A stretch of 64,000 nt of DNA from Chlamydiia bacterium (lineage in GTDB: Bacteria > Chlamydiota > Chlamydiia > Chlamydiales > 2-12-FULL-49-11), in contig JAJACQ010000020.1 of NCBI GenBank assembly GCA_022601435.1, forward strand, positions 149,535-213,534, in the 5' to 3' direction. This document shows, piece after piece, positions 16,977 through 25,678 of this stretch. The notes beneath the pieces were generated by a model. That model was not told the DNA's origin. It ran no database searches and saw only the letters and a program-made list of their open reading frames with translations. The translations under genes and the position numbers were made by a program. Position 1 is the stretch's first letter. Each line of letters opens with the position of its first letter.

Positions 16977-16992
16977 GGGAGATATCGCAAAA

Positions 16993-17382
16993 ATGATACA
17001 TGATCCAATAGCAGATATGTTAACTCGAATTAGAAATGCGATAAATAGAGAGCATCGTTTTGTCGACGTCTTATTTAGCAAGATGAACCAGAATATCTTG
17101 AAAGTATTTCAAGCAGCAGGTTTCATTGAAAAAGTAATCGTTAGCAAAGACGAACGTAAGATTCGTGTTTATCTAAAATATTCTAGAGATAGAAAGTCTT
17201 TTATTAGCAAGCTAAAGCGTGAGTCTTCTCCTGGTAGAAGAAGGTATGTTGGAGCGGATTCTCTTCCTGTTTTACAAGGAGGATTAGGAAAGGCTATAGT
17301 ATCTACATCTCATGGTGTGATGGATGCCGAAGAAGCAAGAAAGAAAAATGTAGGCGGAGAGCTTATTTGCTCTATTTGGTAA
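16993..17382 (+). CDS. rpsH: 30S ribosomal protein S8
   Basis: 16S rRNA-binding protein of the platform. DPIADMLTRIRNA at the N-terminus and the GLGKAIVSTSHGVMD...GGELICSIW end are diagnostic; 129 residues. Confidence 0.98.
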   Translation: MIHDPIADMLTRIRNAINREHRFVDVLFSKMNQNILKVFQAAGFIEKVIVSKDERKIRVYLKYSRDRKSFISKLKRESSPGRRRYVGADSLPVLQGGLGKAIVSTSHGVMDAEEARKKNVGGELICSIW

Positions 17383-17408
17383 AGCAGGTAACGGAAAGGA
17401 GAAAATAG

Positions 17409-17942
17409 ATGTCAAGACTAGCAAAAAAACCAGCTATACTTCCAAAAGGAGTGCAGGTTTCTGTCTCAGGTAGAGAAATTACTGTGAAAGGTCCTAAAGG
17501 AACGATTTCATATGAATTAAATGATGGTGTTAATGTAGAGGTTTCAGAAAATGAAGCAAATATTATTGCAACAGATGAGCTGAGCCATAAGCCTTTTTTA
17601 GGACTTGAGAAATCAAGACTTATTAACTCAATAATTGGAGTAACTGAAGAGTTTACAAAGGTATTAGAATTAGTTGGTGTTGGATATAGAGCAGCAGTTA
17701 AAGGGAAAATATTAGATTTAAGTTTAGGTTTTTCTCATCCTTGTGAGCTAGCTATTCCAGAAGGTCTTAAGATTGCTGTAGAGAAGAATACAGTAGTTAA
17801 GGTCACAGGAGTAGATAAAGCATTAGTGGGTCAATTTAGTGCGACAATTCGCTCAAAAAGACCGCCTGAACCATATAAAGGTAAAGGTGTTAAGTATCAA
17901 GGTGAGTACATCAGAAGAAAAGCAGGTAAGAAGGCTAAGTAG
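17409..17942 (+). CDS. rplF: 50S ribosomal protein L6
   Basis: Binds near the sarcin-ricin loop. Two L6 repeats; VTVKGPKGT-like segment ('ITVKGPKGTISYEL') and the C-terminal RPPEPYKGKGVKYQGE signature; 177 residues. Confidence 0.98.
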   Translation: MSRLAKKPAILPKGVQVSVSGREITVKGPKGTISYELNDGVNVEVSENEANIIATDELSHKPFLGLEKSRLINSIIGVTEEFTKVLELVGVGYRAAVKGKILDLSLGFSHPCELAIPEGLKIAVEKNTVVKVTGVDKALVGQFSATIRSKRPPEPYKGKGVKYQGEYIRRKAGKKAK

Positions 17943-17950
17943 GATAAATT

Positions 17951-18310
17951 ATGCAAAGCGAGTTAAAGAAAGCAAAAATTAGGCAAGATCGTAGAAAAAT
18001 GAGAGTGAGAGCTCCATTGATCAAATCAAGCAGATTAAGATTATCAGTATTTCGTTCACTAACGAATATTTATGGACAGATTATTGATGATAGAGAATCA
18101 AAAACTGTAGTTGGTATTTCAACTCAGTGTAAAGAATTAAAGTCTATTAAGAATAAGACTGAAAAGGCAAAGAAAGCTGGCGAAATGCTTGCAAAGCTTG
18201 CTAAAGAAAAAGGCGTCGATAAAGTTGTGTTCGATCGTGGTTATTATAAATTTCACGGTAGAATAGCAGCTTTTGCAGAAGGTGCTAGGCAAGCTGGATT
18301 GGTATTTTAA
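17951..18310 (+). CDS. rplR: 50S ribosomal protein L18
   Basis: 5S rRNA-binding protein. RLSVFRSLTNIYGQIIDD, VFDRGYYKFHGRIAAFAEGAR and length (119 aa) identify it. Confidence 0.97.
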   Translation: MQSELKKAKIRQDRRKMRVRAPLIKSSRLRLSVFRSLTNIYGQIIDDRESKTVVGISTQCKELKSIKNKTEKAKKAGEMLAKLAKEKGVDKVVFDRGYYKFHGRIAAFAEGARQAGLVF

Positions 18311-18325
18311 AGAGGATTAGATTAA

Positions 18326-18898
18326 ATGGCAGAAGATAAAAACGCTAGAAGCAATAAGAAAGATGAGGGTAAAAACCCTCGAAGCAGCAAGAAAGATGAG
18401 GGCAAAAACCCTCGTAATAATAAGAAAGAAGAAAGTAAGTCTAAGGATTTCGAAGAAAAAGTTCTTTTTATCAATCGTTGTGCGAAAGTGGTAAAAGGTG
18501 GACGTAGATTTAGTTTTTCTGCCCTTGTGATTGTTGGTAATGGAAAAGGTGGAGTTGGAATGGGTTTCGGCAAAGCTAATGAAGTTGTTGATGCAGTTAC
18601 TAAAGCAGTAGAAGATGGGAAAAAGAATCTTCAGACGTTTGAGTTAGAAGGCGATACAATTCCTCATGACGCAATTGCTACTGCAGATGGTGCTAAGGTT
18701 ATTATTAAATCAGCTGGGAAAGGAACTGGAATTGTTGCTGGATCGCAAATTAGGGCCGTTCTTGAAATGTGTGGAATTAAAGATGTTGTTGCTAAGAGTT
18801 TGGCTGGAAACAATCCATGTAATCAAGTTAGAGCAACCTTTAAAGCATTATCAAGTTTAAAAAACAGAAAGAAAACTCTAGAAGCGAGGATGGCTTAA
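18326..18898 (+). CDS. rpsE: 30S ribosomal protein S5 with repeat-built N-terminal extension
   Basis: Decoding-fidelity protein with a double-stranded-RNA-binding fold (FINRCAKVVKGGRRFSFSAL and the GNGKGGVGMGFGKANEV loop). At 190 residues it carries about 25 extra N-terminal residues compared with typical chlamydial S5: a lysine-rich stretch made of two repeats of an 11-residue KKDEGKNPR-type unit plus a degenerate third. The encoding DNA is a 33-bp tandem repeat in which each unit holds a perfect hairpin. Directly adjoins rplO; rpmD (L30), often found between them, is absent. Confidence 0.97.
   Translation: MAEDKNARSNKKDEGKNPRSSKKDEGKNPRNNKKEESKSKDFEEKVLFINRCAKVVKGGRRFSFSALVIVGNGKGGVGMGFGKANEVVDAVTKAVEDGKKNLQTFELEGDTIPHDAIATADGAKVIIKSAGKGTGIVAGSQIRAVLEMCGIKDVVAKSLAGNNPCNQVRATFKALSSLKNRKKTLEARMA
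18349..18414 (+). repeat. Two 33-bp tandem repeats inside rpsE, each with a hairpin
   Basis: Units 18349-18381 and 18382-18414 differ at only a few positions; a shorter third copy follows. Unit 1 contains GAGGGT/ACCCTC (18365-18370 / 18375-18380, AAAA loop) and unit 2 GAGGG/CCCTC (18398-18402 / 18409-18413). They lie 24-88 bases into the rpsE coding sequence. Confidence 0.85.
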
Positions 18899-19351
18899 AT
18901 GTTAGAACTTAATAAATTAGAAAGATCTTCAAATATCAAAAGTAAAATGAAGAGAGTTGGACGCGGTGTTGGATCTGGTAAAGGAAAAACTTGTGGACGT
19001 GGAACTAAGGGTGCAAAGGCAAGATCTGGTTATAAAAGACGTTTAGGAAATGAAGGTGGACAATGTCCTGTTTTTAGAAAAACTCCGATTAGAGGATTTA
19101 CTAGAGGCGCTTTTAAAAAAGAAACTTACTCAATCAATCTGGGCATGATCTCAGAGAAGTTTAATGATGGTGATGTTGTGTCTTTAGAAACTTTAAAAGA
19201 GAAAAGCTTGATTTCTAAGAAGTCTTCAGCAAAAATTAGAATACTAGGTCATGGTGACCTAACTGTAAAAGTTAATTTCGAAGCGCATCATTTTACAAAG
19301 AGTGCTGAAGAAAAAATTCTTAAAGCTGAATGTAAGGTTGTTCGAGTTTAG
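18899..19351 (+). CDS. rplO: 50S ribosomal protein L15
   Basis: Late-assembly 23S rRNA-binding protein. The glycine-rich KRVGRGVGSGKGKTCGRGTKG region and the C-terminal helical domain are present; 150 residues. Begins one base after the rpsE stop; secY follows after one base. Confidence 0.97.
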   Translation: MLELNKLERSSNIKSKMKRVGRGVGSGKGKTCGRGTKGAKARSGYKRRLGNEGGQCPVFRKTPIRGFTRGAFKKETYSINLGMISEKFNDGDVVSLETLKEKSLISKKSSAKIRILGHGDLTVKVNFEAHHFTKSAEEKILKAECKVVRV

Positions 19352-19352
19352 T

Positions 19353-20726
19353 ATGATAAATAAATTGCGAAGCATTTTTAAGTCAAAAGAGTTAAGAGAC
19401 AAAATTGGTTTTGTTCTTTTAATGCTACTAGTATGTAGGATTGGGGCTTATGTGACTGTTCCAGGGATTAATGGTGAATTAATTCTAAAATCTTTTAGGG
19501 CTGCTGTGGGCGGTGGTCAAAACTTATTTCAATTTGTAGATGTTTTCACTGGCGGTGCATTTGCCAAGATGACATTGGTTGCTCTAGGAGTTATGCCATA
19601 TATCTCCGCATCCATAGTAATACAAATTGGGATGGGAATATTTCCAGCATTTCAAAAAGAGATTCGTGAAAATGGTGATGCAGGGAAGAGAAAGCTGGGA
19701 AAATGGACGCGCATTTTGACATTGTTTATCGCAGTATTCCAATCAACTCTTTATGCAAAGCAGGCTCTTGGATTCAATCTAGCGACACCAGGTGTTGTTT
19801 TTAGTGAGTTTTTAGAAGTGACAGCTTTTGGAGTTCCATGGTTGTTTTATTTAGTGACAGTAGTTTCAATGACGACAGGTTCTTTGTTCTTAATGTGGAT
19901 AGGAGAGCAAATAACAGAGCGCGGAATTGGAAACGGAATGAGTATGATCATTTCTTTAGGGATCCTATCAGCCTTTCCTAGTACATTAGGAAGTATCTTG
20001 AGTGGTTTGAATATAAATTCGCAAGAGGCGGGTCAATTAACACTTACTTCGTTAATTGTACTATCGCTTATTTTTGTAGGGATTGTATTGGGCACTATTA
20101 TGGTCCTTCAAGGGATTAGAAAAATTCCTATTCAGTATGCAAGAAGAAATGTCGAAAGTTCAGGTGTGAATGGAAAGACTCCTTTCATCCCTTTAAAAAT
20201 TAACTTTGCAGGTATTATGCCTGTGATCTTTGCCTCATCATTTTTGATGTTCCCGGCAACGATTGCATTGTTAATGAAAAACTACCCAGTTATTACAAAT
20301 ATTGCAAGTTACATATCTCCTGGATCTACAGGTTATGTGATAATGTTTGTAGTGTTAATTGTTTTCTTTACTTTTGTGTGGACTTCTATGCAATTCAGAC
20401 CAGATCAAATAGCATCTGACATGAAGAAAAGTGGAGCATTTATCCCTGGGGTAAGGCAAGGAAAGCCAACTGAAGATTTTATTAAGCATTCAATGACAAG
20501 AATTACTTGTATAGGTGCTTTTTTTCTGGCTTTTATTGCGATTTTGCCTACAATAGTAGGGAAACTTTTATCGGTGGATCCTACAATAAGTCAATTCTTT
20601 GGTGGAACTTCAATTTTGATTTTAGTAGGAGTTATTTTAGATACAAGTAAGCAGATAGAGTCGCATTTGATAATGCAAAAATATGATGGATTTATGTCAT
20701 CTAAGAAAGTGACTGGAAAATTTTAA
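19353..20726 (+). CDS. secY: Preprotein translocase channel subunit SecY
   Basis: Forms the Sec channel with SecE/SecG in the inner membrane. Ten hydrophobic helices; signature segments VPGINGE, the plug-region GGAFAKMTLVALGVMPYISA and RPDQIASDMKKSGAFIPGVR before helix 9. ATG 19353 is chosen because it starts directly after the rplO stop and gives the standard MINKLRSIFKSKELRDKI beginning; a longer frame into rplO is not needed. 457 residues. Confidence 0.97.
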   Translation: MINKLRSIFKSKELRDKIGFVLLMLLVCRIGAYVTVPGINGELILKSFRAAVGGGQNLFQFVDVFTGGAFAKMTLVALGVMPYISASIVIQIGMGIFPAFQKEIRENGDAGKRKLGKWTRILTLFIAVFQSTLYAKQALGFNLATPGVVFSEFLEVTAFGVPWLFYLVTVVSMTTGSLFLMWIGEQITERGIGNGMSMIISLGILSAFPSTLGSILSGLNINSQEAGQLTLTSLIVLSLIFVGIVLGTIMVLQGIRKIPIQYARRNVESSGVNGKTPFIPLKINFAGIMPVIFASSFLMFPATIALLMKNYPVITNIASYISPGSTGYVIMFVVLIVFFTFVWTSMQFRPDQIASDMKKSGAFIPGVRQGKPTEDFIKHSMTRITCIGAFFLAFIAILPTIVGKLLSVDPTISQFFGGTSILILVGVILDTSKQIESHLIMQKYDGFMSSKKVTGKF

Positions 20727-20744
20727 ATATAGGAATAAGGAAAT

Positions 20745-21113
20745 ATGCCAAGAGTAGCAGGAGCTGATATACCAAAGAAAAAGCGGTTAATAATTGCACT
20801 AACATATGTTTATGGAATTGGTCCAAAAAGAGCAAATGACGTTTTAAAAGCACTGAACTTAAGTGCAGATATGAAAGCTGAAGAGTTATCAGAAGCACAA
20901 GTTGCTCAATTGACTTCACATCTTCAGAATACATATCTTGTAGAGGGGGATCTAAGACGTGATGTTCAATCAAATATCAAGCGTTTAATAACAATTGGTA
21001 GCTACCGTGGAATGAGACATCGTTTAGGCTTGCCAGTTAGAGGTCAAAGAACTTCTACTAATGCAAGAACACGTAAGGGTAAGAAGAAAACAGTAGCAAA
21101 TAAGAAAAAATAA
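20745..21113 (+). CDS. rpsM: 30S ribosomal protein S13
   Basis: Head protein touching the P-site tRNA and the 50S subunit. MPRVAGADIPKKKRL, YGIGPKRA and GSYRGMRHRLGLPVRGQRT identify it; 122 residues. Follows secY directly: no infA or rpmJ lies between, as in Chlamydia. Confidence 0.98.
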   Translation: MPRVAGADIPKKKRLIIALTYVYGIGPKRANDVLKALNLSADMKAEELSEAQVAQLTSHLQNTYLVEGDLRRDVQSNIKRLITIGSYRGMRHRLGLPVRGQRTSTNARTRKGKKKTVANKKK

Positions 21114-21131
21114 CACGTGAGGATTTAAAGA

Positions 21132-21545
21132 TTGGCTAAAGAAAAGATAGCGAAAAAGGTAATGAAGAAAAAGCCTGTTAAAGCAAAAAAGAAAAGATCA
21201 GTTTCCAGTGGCGTAGCCCATATTAAAGCTACGTTTAACAACACAATTATCACAATAACTGATCCTCATGGTAATGTAATAGCATGGGCATCTGCTGGAA
21301 AAGTAAATTTCTCAGGTTCTCGTAAATCATCAGGTTTTGCAGCAACAGTTGCAGCTCAAGATGTGGGTAAGGCTGTTGTGGCTATGGGAATGAAAGAGAT
21401 TGAGATTAAACTTAAAGGACCGGGTGCAGGCAGAGAGTCAGCTATCCGAGGTCTTGCAAGTTGTGGTCTTGCTGTAACATTAATTAGGGACCTCACTCCT
21501 GTGCAGCACAACGGGTGTAGACCAAGAAAAAGAAGAAGAGTTTAA
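21132..21545 (+). CDS. rpsK: 30S ribosomal protein S11
   Basis: Platform protein near the Shine-Dalgarno helix. [19 protein letters not shown] and the C-terminal [12 protein letters not shown] are diagnostic; 137 residues. Start is TTG at 21132 after GAGGA; no in-frame ATG fits the N-terminus. The N-terminal 25 residues are lysine-rich. Confidence 0.97.
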   Translation: MAKEKIAKKVMKKKPVKAKKKRSVSSGVAHIKATFNNTIITITDPHGNVIAWASAGKVNFSGSRKSSGFAATVAAQDVGKAVVAMGMKEIEIKLKGPGAGRESAIRGLASCGLAVTLIRDLTPVQHNGCRPRKRRRV

Positions 21546-21564
21546 TTATTTCTTGAAGAAATAA
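21546..21564 (+). promoter_or_regulatory. Hairpin between rpsK and rpoA
   Basis: TTATTTC (21546-21552) and GAAATAA (21558-21564) form a perfect seven-pair stem around TTGAA, immediately after the rpsK stop and 18 bases ahead of the rpoA ATG. No T-run follows, so it is more likely an mRNA processing or translational element than a terminator. Confidence 0.45.
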
Positions 21565-21582
21565 GGTTTGGAGAAAAAGAAT

Positions 21583-22656
21583 ATGACAGTAAAGTATGGA
21601 AAGTTTGAGTTACCTACAAAGGTGAAAGTTGAAGAAGATGAAGACTCAAGAAGAGCTCGTATTAGTGCGGGTCCTTTTGAGAGAGGATTTGGGCATACGA
21701 TTGGTAATTCACTCAGAAGAATAATGTTAACAGCTCTAGAGGCTCCAGCGATTGTCTCTGTATTAATTGAGGGGATCTCTCATGAGTACATGGCATCTGA
21801 AGGCATTATTGAAGATATGACTCACATTATCTTAAACATCAAAGAGTCTTTATTAAGAAGACTTCCGATGGGTGATGAGGCTCAAGCACGTGGTGTAAAG
21901 ACTATATCTAAAGATTTAGAAATCACAACAGATATGTTAGAGCAAGGTAATGGTTCATATAAAGTTAAGCTAGGGGACATCATTGACGATGGTGAATACG
22001 AGGTTTTAAATAAGGATCATGAGTTATTTACTGTAACTAAGCCGATGGTTAGAAAAGTTATATTCAAGATTGCAAATGGCCGTGGTTATATGCCAGCAGA
22101 AGAGATTCAACTGCCAAATAAAGTAGTAGATGAGATTTATATTGATGCGCTTTATTCCCCGGTAAGAATTGTAAACTATTTTGTAGAAAACGCAAGGGTT
22201 GGTGGTGAAACTGATATGGATAGACTCGTATTAGACATCACAACAGATGGAAGAGTAACTCCTAAGGAAGCTCTTACGTTTGCAACACAAATTGCTAATC
22301 TTCACTTTTCAGTATTTGATGAGATGCGTTTTCAGACGATTTCATATGAAGAGGAAATTGAAGAGCAAGAAGCAGATAAAGACACTTTATTAGGTAAGCT
22401 TTATTTGAAGATTAATGAAATCGAATTGTCTGTAAGATCAACAAACTGTTTACAGCAGGCAAATATCGATACAATTGCTGAACTGGTTATTATGCCAGAG
22501 TCAGATATGCTAAAGTTTAGAAACTTCGGTAAGAAGTCTTTAAATGAAATTAAGGCTAAGTTAGATGAGATGGGGCTTTATCTTGGAATGGATCTTTCCA
22601 AGTATGGGGTCACTCGCGAAAATGTAAAAGAAAAGGTTAAAGAGTTAGTAGATTAA
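21583..22656 (+). CDS. rpoA: RNA polymerase alpha subunit
   Basis: Assembles RNA polymerase and contacts upstream promoter DNA and activators. N-terminal domain with ERGFGHTIGNSLRRIMLTALEAPA and C-terminal domain with VRSTNCLQQANIDTIAELV and FGKKSLNEIKAKL helix-hairpin-helix motifs. ATG 21583 is preferred over TTG 21568 since GGAG (21570-21573) lies nine bases before it. 357 residues, usual length. Confidence 0.98.
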   Translation: MTVKYGKFELPTKVKVEEDEDSRRARISAGPFERGFGHTIGNSLRRIMLTALEAPAIVSVLIEGISHEYMASEGIIEDMTHIILNIKESLLRRLPMGDEAQARGVKTISKDLEITTDMLEQGNGSYKVKLGDIIDDGEYEVLNKDHELFTVTKPMVRKVIFKIANGRGYMPAEEIQLPNKVVDEIYIDALYSPVRIVNYFVENARVGGETDMDRLVLDITTDGRVTPKEALTFATQIANLHFSVFDEMRFQTISYEEEIEEQEADKDTLLGKLYLKINEIELSVRSTNCLQQANIDTIAELVIMPESDMLKFRNFGKKSLNEIKAKLDEMGLYLGMDLSKYGVTRENVKEKVKELVD

Positions 22657-22675
22657 ACTTTGAAGGATCGAAAAA

Positions 22676-23098
22676 ATGAGACATAGAAAGAACAAGACAA
22701 AGTTAAACAGAACAACAGAGCACAAGAAAGCTCTGATGAGGAATTTAAGCAAGGAGCTGATTCAGAAGGGAACTATATCTACAACGAAAGCCAAAGCTAA
22801 AGAGTTACAGAAGGTTTTCGAGCCTTTAGTAACGCTTGCAAAGGAAGATACTTTGCATGCACGAAGACAAGTTATTTCAAAGCTTGGACTTCATTACAAT
22901 TCATTGACACCAAAGCAAGCAAGAGCTGCTAAAGCTGGTGACACTTCGATGTATAACATTGATAGAGTTGTAATAGACAAGTTGTTCAAAGAAATTGGCC
23001 CACGTTATAAAGAGCGTGCTGGTGGGTACACTCGTGTAGTGCTATCTTCTAGAAGAGTCGGTGATGGTGCCGAGACTTGTTTCATAGAATGTGTATAG
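22676..23098 (+). CDS. rplQ: 50S ribosomal protein L17
   Basis: Located at the tunnel exit. MRHRKNKTKLNRTTEHKKALMRNL and the C-terminal 'GPRYKERAGGYTRVV' are diagnostic; 140 residues. Last ribosomal gene of the cluster; gapA follows under its own predicted promoter, the CT506-CT505 order. Confidence 0.98.
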   Translation: MRHRKNKTKLNRTTEHKKALMRNLSKELIQKGTISTTKAKAKELQKVFEPLVTLAKEDTLHARRQVISKLGLHYNSLTPKQARAAKAGDTSMYNIDRVVIDKLFKEIGPRYKERAGGYTRVVLSSRRVGDGAETCFIECV

Positions 23099-23119
23099 CT
23101 TGTTAGCTAAAATCAATTC

Positions 23120-23148
23120 TTTACTTTTGCGCATATCTCATCTAATAT
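23120..23148 (+). promoter_or_regulatory. Candidate promoter of gapA
   Basis: TTTACT (23120-23125), 17-base spacer, TAATAT (23143-23148). A start around 23155 would give gapA a 36-base leader containing its AGAGG ribosome binding site. Confidence 0.55.
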
Positions 23149-23190
23149 AAGTATGAGAGAATGAATATTCCTAACCGGAAGAGGCAGAGG

Positions 23191-24201
23191 ATGAAGATAA
23201 AGATTGCAATAAATGGATTTGGCAGGATTGGAAGGCTTGTATTCAGAGTCTTGATGAATGATCCTAATGTGGACATAGTGCTAATCAATGATTTAGCGGA
23301 ACCAAAATCACTTGCATATTTATTAAAGTATGACACCATTCACGGTGTGATTCATAAAGATGTAAGAGCAGATGATGATTTTTTATTCATAGATGAGCAA
23401 AGGATTCAGGTTTTCAATAAGAAAGATCCAAAAGAGATTCCTTATACTGAGATTCCTGTTGATTATGTTATAGAGGCCACAGGAAAGTTTACTTCTTTAG
23501 AAGGAGCAAATAGGCATAGGGCAGGTGGAGCAAAGAATGTAATAATTACTGCGCCTTCAGATGCTAAGATGTTCGTAATGGGGGTGAATCACCAAGAATT
23601 TAATCCTGAAGATCACAAGGTTATTTCTTGTGCGTCATGTACGACAAATTGTTTGGCTCCTTTATCGCATGTATTACATGAAAGATTTGGTATACTTGAG
23701 GGATTGATGACAACGGTGCATGCAGTGACAGCAACGCAGAGTACTCAGGATTCGGTTAGCAAGAAAGATTTTAGGGGTGGAAGGGCTATAATAAATAACA
23801 TCATTCCATCAAGCACAGGAGCTGCTAAAGCTGTTGGAAAAGTTATTCCTTCGCTTGAAGGAAAGTTGACAGGGATGGCATTTCGTGTGCCTGTTGATGA
23901 TGTGTCCGTTGTTGATTTAACGGTAAAACTAAACAAAAGTACATCTCTTCAAGAGATCACTCAAGCTTTGAAAGAGGCAAGTGATGGTTACTTGAATGGG
24001 ATAATGGGTGTAACAGACGATCCAGTAGTATCTTCAGATTTTAAAGGATGTATCCTTTCATCGATTTTTGATATAAAGGCTTCGATTGAATTGAATGAGA
24101 ACTTCTTTAAGCTGGTAGCGTGGTATGATAACGAATGGGGATATGCAAATAGAGTCTGTGACATGATGTGGTATATGGCATCAACATTACAAAAGATATA
24201 A
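23191..24201 (+). CDS. gapA: Glyceraldehyde-3-phosphate dehydrogenase
   Basis: Glycolytic NAD-dependent oxidation and phosphorylation of glyceraldehyde 3-phosphate. NAD-binding INGFGRIGR at the start, catalytic cysteine in SCASCTTNCLAP and WYDNEWGYANR near the end. ATG 23191 gives the standard start and has AGAGG six bases before it; an in-frame ATG at 23161 would add ten residues but lies almost at the predicted transcription start. 336 residues. The next gene follows by 12 bases and is probably co-transcribed. Confidence 0.97.
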   Translation: MKIKIAINGFGRIGRLVFRVLMNDPNVDIVLINDLAEPKSLAYLLKYDTIHGVIHKDVRADDDFLFIDEQRIQVFNKKDPKEIPYTEIPVDYVIEATGKFTSLEGANRHRAGGAKNVIITAPSDAKMFVMGVNHQEFNPEDHKVISCASCTTNCLAPLSHVLHERFGILEGLMTTVHAVTATQSTQDSVSKKDFRGGRAIINNIIPSSTGAAKAVGKVIPSLEGKLTGMAFRVPVDDVSVVDLTVKLNKSTSLQEITQALKEASDGYLNGIMGVTDDPVVSSDFKGCILSSIFDIKASIELNENFFKLVAWYDNEWGYANRVCDMMWYMASTLQKI

Positions 24202-24213
24202 GAGAGATAAATA

Positions 24214-25131
24214 ATGAATTTTACAAGAGAACCAATTTTGGAAACTATCATTTCTGCAAAGGAAGGATATAAGTTAAGCATAAAAAGTACAAAAAGTGAA
24301 GGATCAGCAGAATATTTAGTAGAAGCTGTTGAAGTAGTGTGTTTTGGAACAACGTATTTTTATAGATCAGCAGAGCCTGCGCATACATTTTTTGTGCCAG
24401 CTCAAGATTTTGAGATCGTTCAAGTAAGGCAAACTCGTCTTGTTCTTAAGACACCAACAGAAAAAAATATTAAGATTGCTGGTGGAGATAATCTTAAGTC
24501 ACAAAATGATAAGAAGAAGTCAAAATCAAAAACAAAATCTTCAGAGAAGAAATCAGATAGTAAGAAAGAAGATAAAAAGACGAATGATGTAAAAACAGAA
24601 GCAAGTGAAGAAAAGACTTCAAAAACAAAAGACGATTCTAAGAAAGACGATTCTAAAAAAGATGACTCTAAGAAAGAGGAAGTTAAAGGTAAAAAGGATT
24701 TAAAATCAAAAGCTTCTAAGAAGACAAATGATAAGAAGAAAGCAGCTTCTGCAAAAAAGACTAAGGAAGAGATACCTTCTGTGCCAACATCTATGTTTAG
24801 CCATCTGTTAAGGCCACCAGAGTCATTGATTTCTGATAACATTGAAAAGTATCATACGATGCAAGGAACGGATTTACCTGCTGAAAAAAAGGAAGTTAAG
24901 TTGACAAAAGAAGTAGAGATTACTGAAGAGATTGTAACAAGTACAGATAATCCTATTGATGATCCAAATCTAACTTCTGAACCGCCTCAGCCATTTGAAA
25001 AGCTTACAGAAGAAGATGAAGTTAATGAAGTAATAGATGAAAAACCTCTTTCTTTAAAAGAAAAGGTAAAGCAAGTCCTTTCACCATCAATCAAGCAGGT
25101 TATAGACTCAGGTGAAGATGCAGGAAAATAA
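24214..25131 (+). CDS. Conserved chlamydial protein with lysine-rich central region (CT504 position)
   Basis: Function unknown. Residues 1-80 look like a compact beta-rich domain (EGYKLSIKSTKSEGSAEYLV...TTYFYRSAEP). Residues 95-185 are extremely rich in Lys, Ser and Asp and contain three near-identical DDSKK units; 200-305 are acidic and end in a predicted helix (LKEKVKQVLSPSIKQVID). The gene follows gapA as CT504 does in C. trachomatis. No signal peptide or membrane segment. The basic region could bind nucleic acid, but that is only a guess from composition. Confidence 0.7.
   Translation: MNFTREPILETIISAKEGYKLSIKSTKSEGSAEYLVEAVEVVCFGTTYFYRSAEPAHTFFVPAQDFEIVQVRQTRLVLKTPTEKNIKIAGGDNLKSQNDKKKSKSKTKSSEKKSDSKKEDKKTNDVKTEASEEKTSKTKDDSKKDDSKKDDSKKEEVKGKKDLKSKASKKTNDKKKAASAKKTKEEIPSVPTSMFSHLLRPPESLISDNIEKYHTMQGTDLPAEKKEVKLTKEVEITEEIVTSTDNPIDDPNLTSEPPQPFEKLTEEDEVNEVIDEKPLSLKEKVKQVLSPSIKQVIDSGEDAGK
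24631..24675 (+). repeat. 15-bp tandem repeat, 3 copies
   Basis: Three 15-base units (24631-24645, 24646-24660, 24661-24675) that differ at few positions, each encoding Asp-Asp-Ser-Lys-Lys in the lysine-rich linker of the gapA-linked protein. Confidence 0.8.
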
Positions 25132-25678
25132 AACCTTTTCTCAGGAAGATATTGATGATTGCTCATTTAATGAGCAATCGTATTCTGACTGTGTATTTAA
25201 AAACTGCTTCTTTCAAGAAACCTCATTTTTAAATGCTCGTTTTACAGATTGTAAATTTATAAGCTGTAATCTTCATTTGGTACAAGTAGATGGATGTTCT
25301 TTTAATGGAGTAGACTTTGAAGAGTGTAAAATTGTCGGTTTAGATTTTTTCAAATGTGAAGGGAGGTTTTTTGCTATTGGCTTTAAAAATTGTTCTATAA
25401 TGGGATGTAATTTTTCAGATTTAAAACTTCAGAAGACAAAATTTATAGAAAGCAAAATCAAAGAGTGTCATTTTAATGATACCATTTTGATGGGAGCTGA
25501 TTTTTCTGATGCAGATTTAGAGGGAAGTATTTTTCATCACACGAATCTTTCAAAAGCAGATTTTCGAGGAGCAAAGAACTATTCAATCAATCCTCAATCC
25601 AATACCTTAAAAAAAGCTAAGTTTTCGGTACCTGAAGCGTTATCGTTTTTACATTTATTAGATATTATAGTAGAGTAA
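25118..25678 (+). CDS. Pentapeptide-repeat protein
   Basis: About 186 residues built almost wholly of pentapeptide repeats with Phe/Leu at the centre and Ala/Cys/Ser two residues before (CSFNE, CVFKN, ARFTD, CKFIS, ADFSD, ADLEG, ADFRG). Such chains fold as a right-handed quadrilateral beta helix; some members (Qnr, MfpA) mimic DNA and bind gyrase. Length is close to MfpA (183 aa). The C-terminal YSIN...LKKAKFSVPEALSFLHLLDI capping helix is typical. ATG 25118 follows AGG by five bases and overlaps the previous gene by 14 bases. Gyrase binding is not established for this protein. Confidence 0.85.
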   Translation: MQENKTFSQEDIDDCSFNEQSYSDCVFKNCFFQETSFLNARFTDCKFISCNLHLVQVDGCSFNGVDFEECKIVGLDFFKCEGRFFAIGFKNCSIMGCNFSDLKLQKTKFIESKIKECHFNDTILMGADFSDADLEGSIFHHTNLSKADFRGAKNYSINPQSNTLKKAKFSVPEALSFLHLLDIIVE

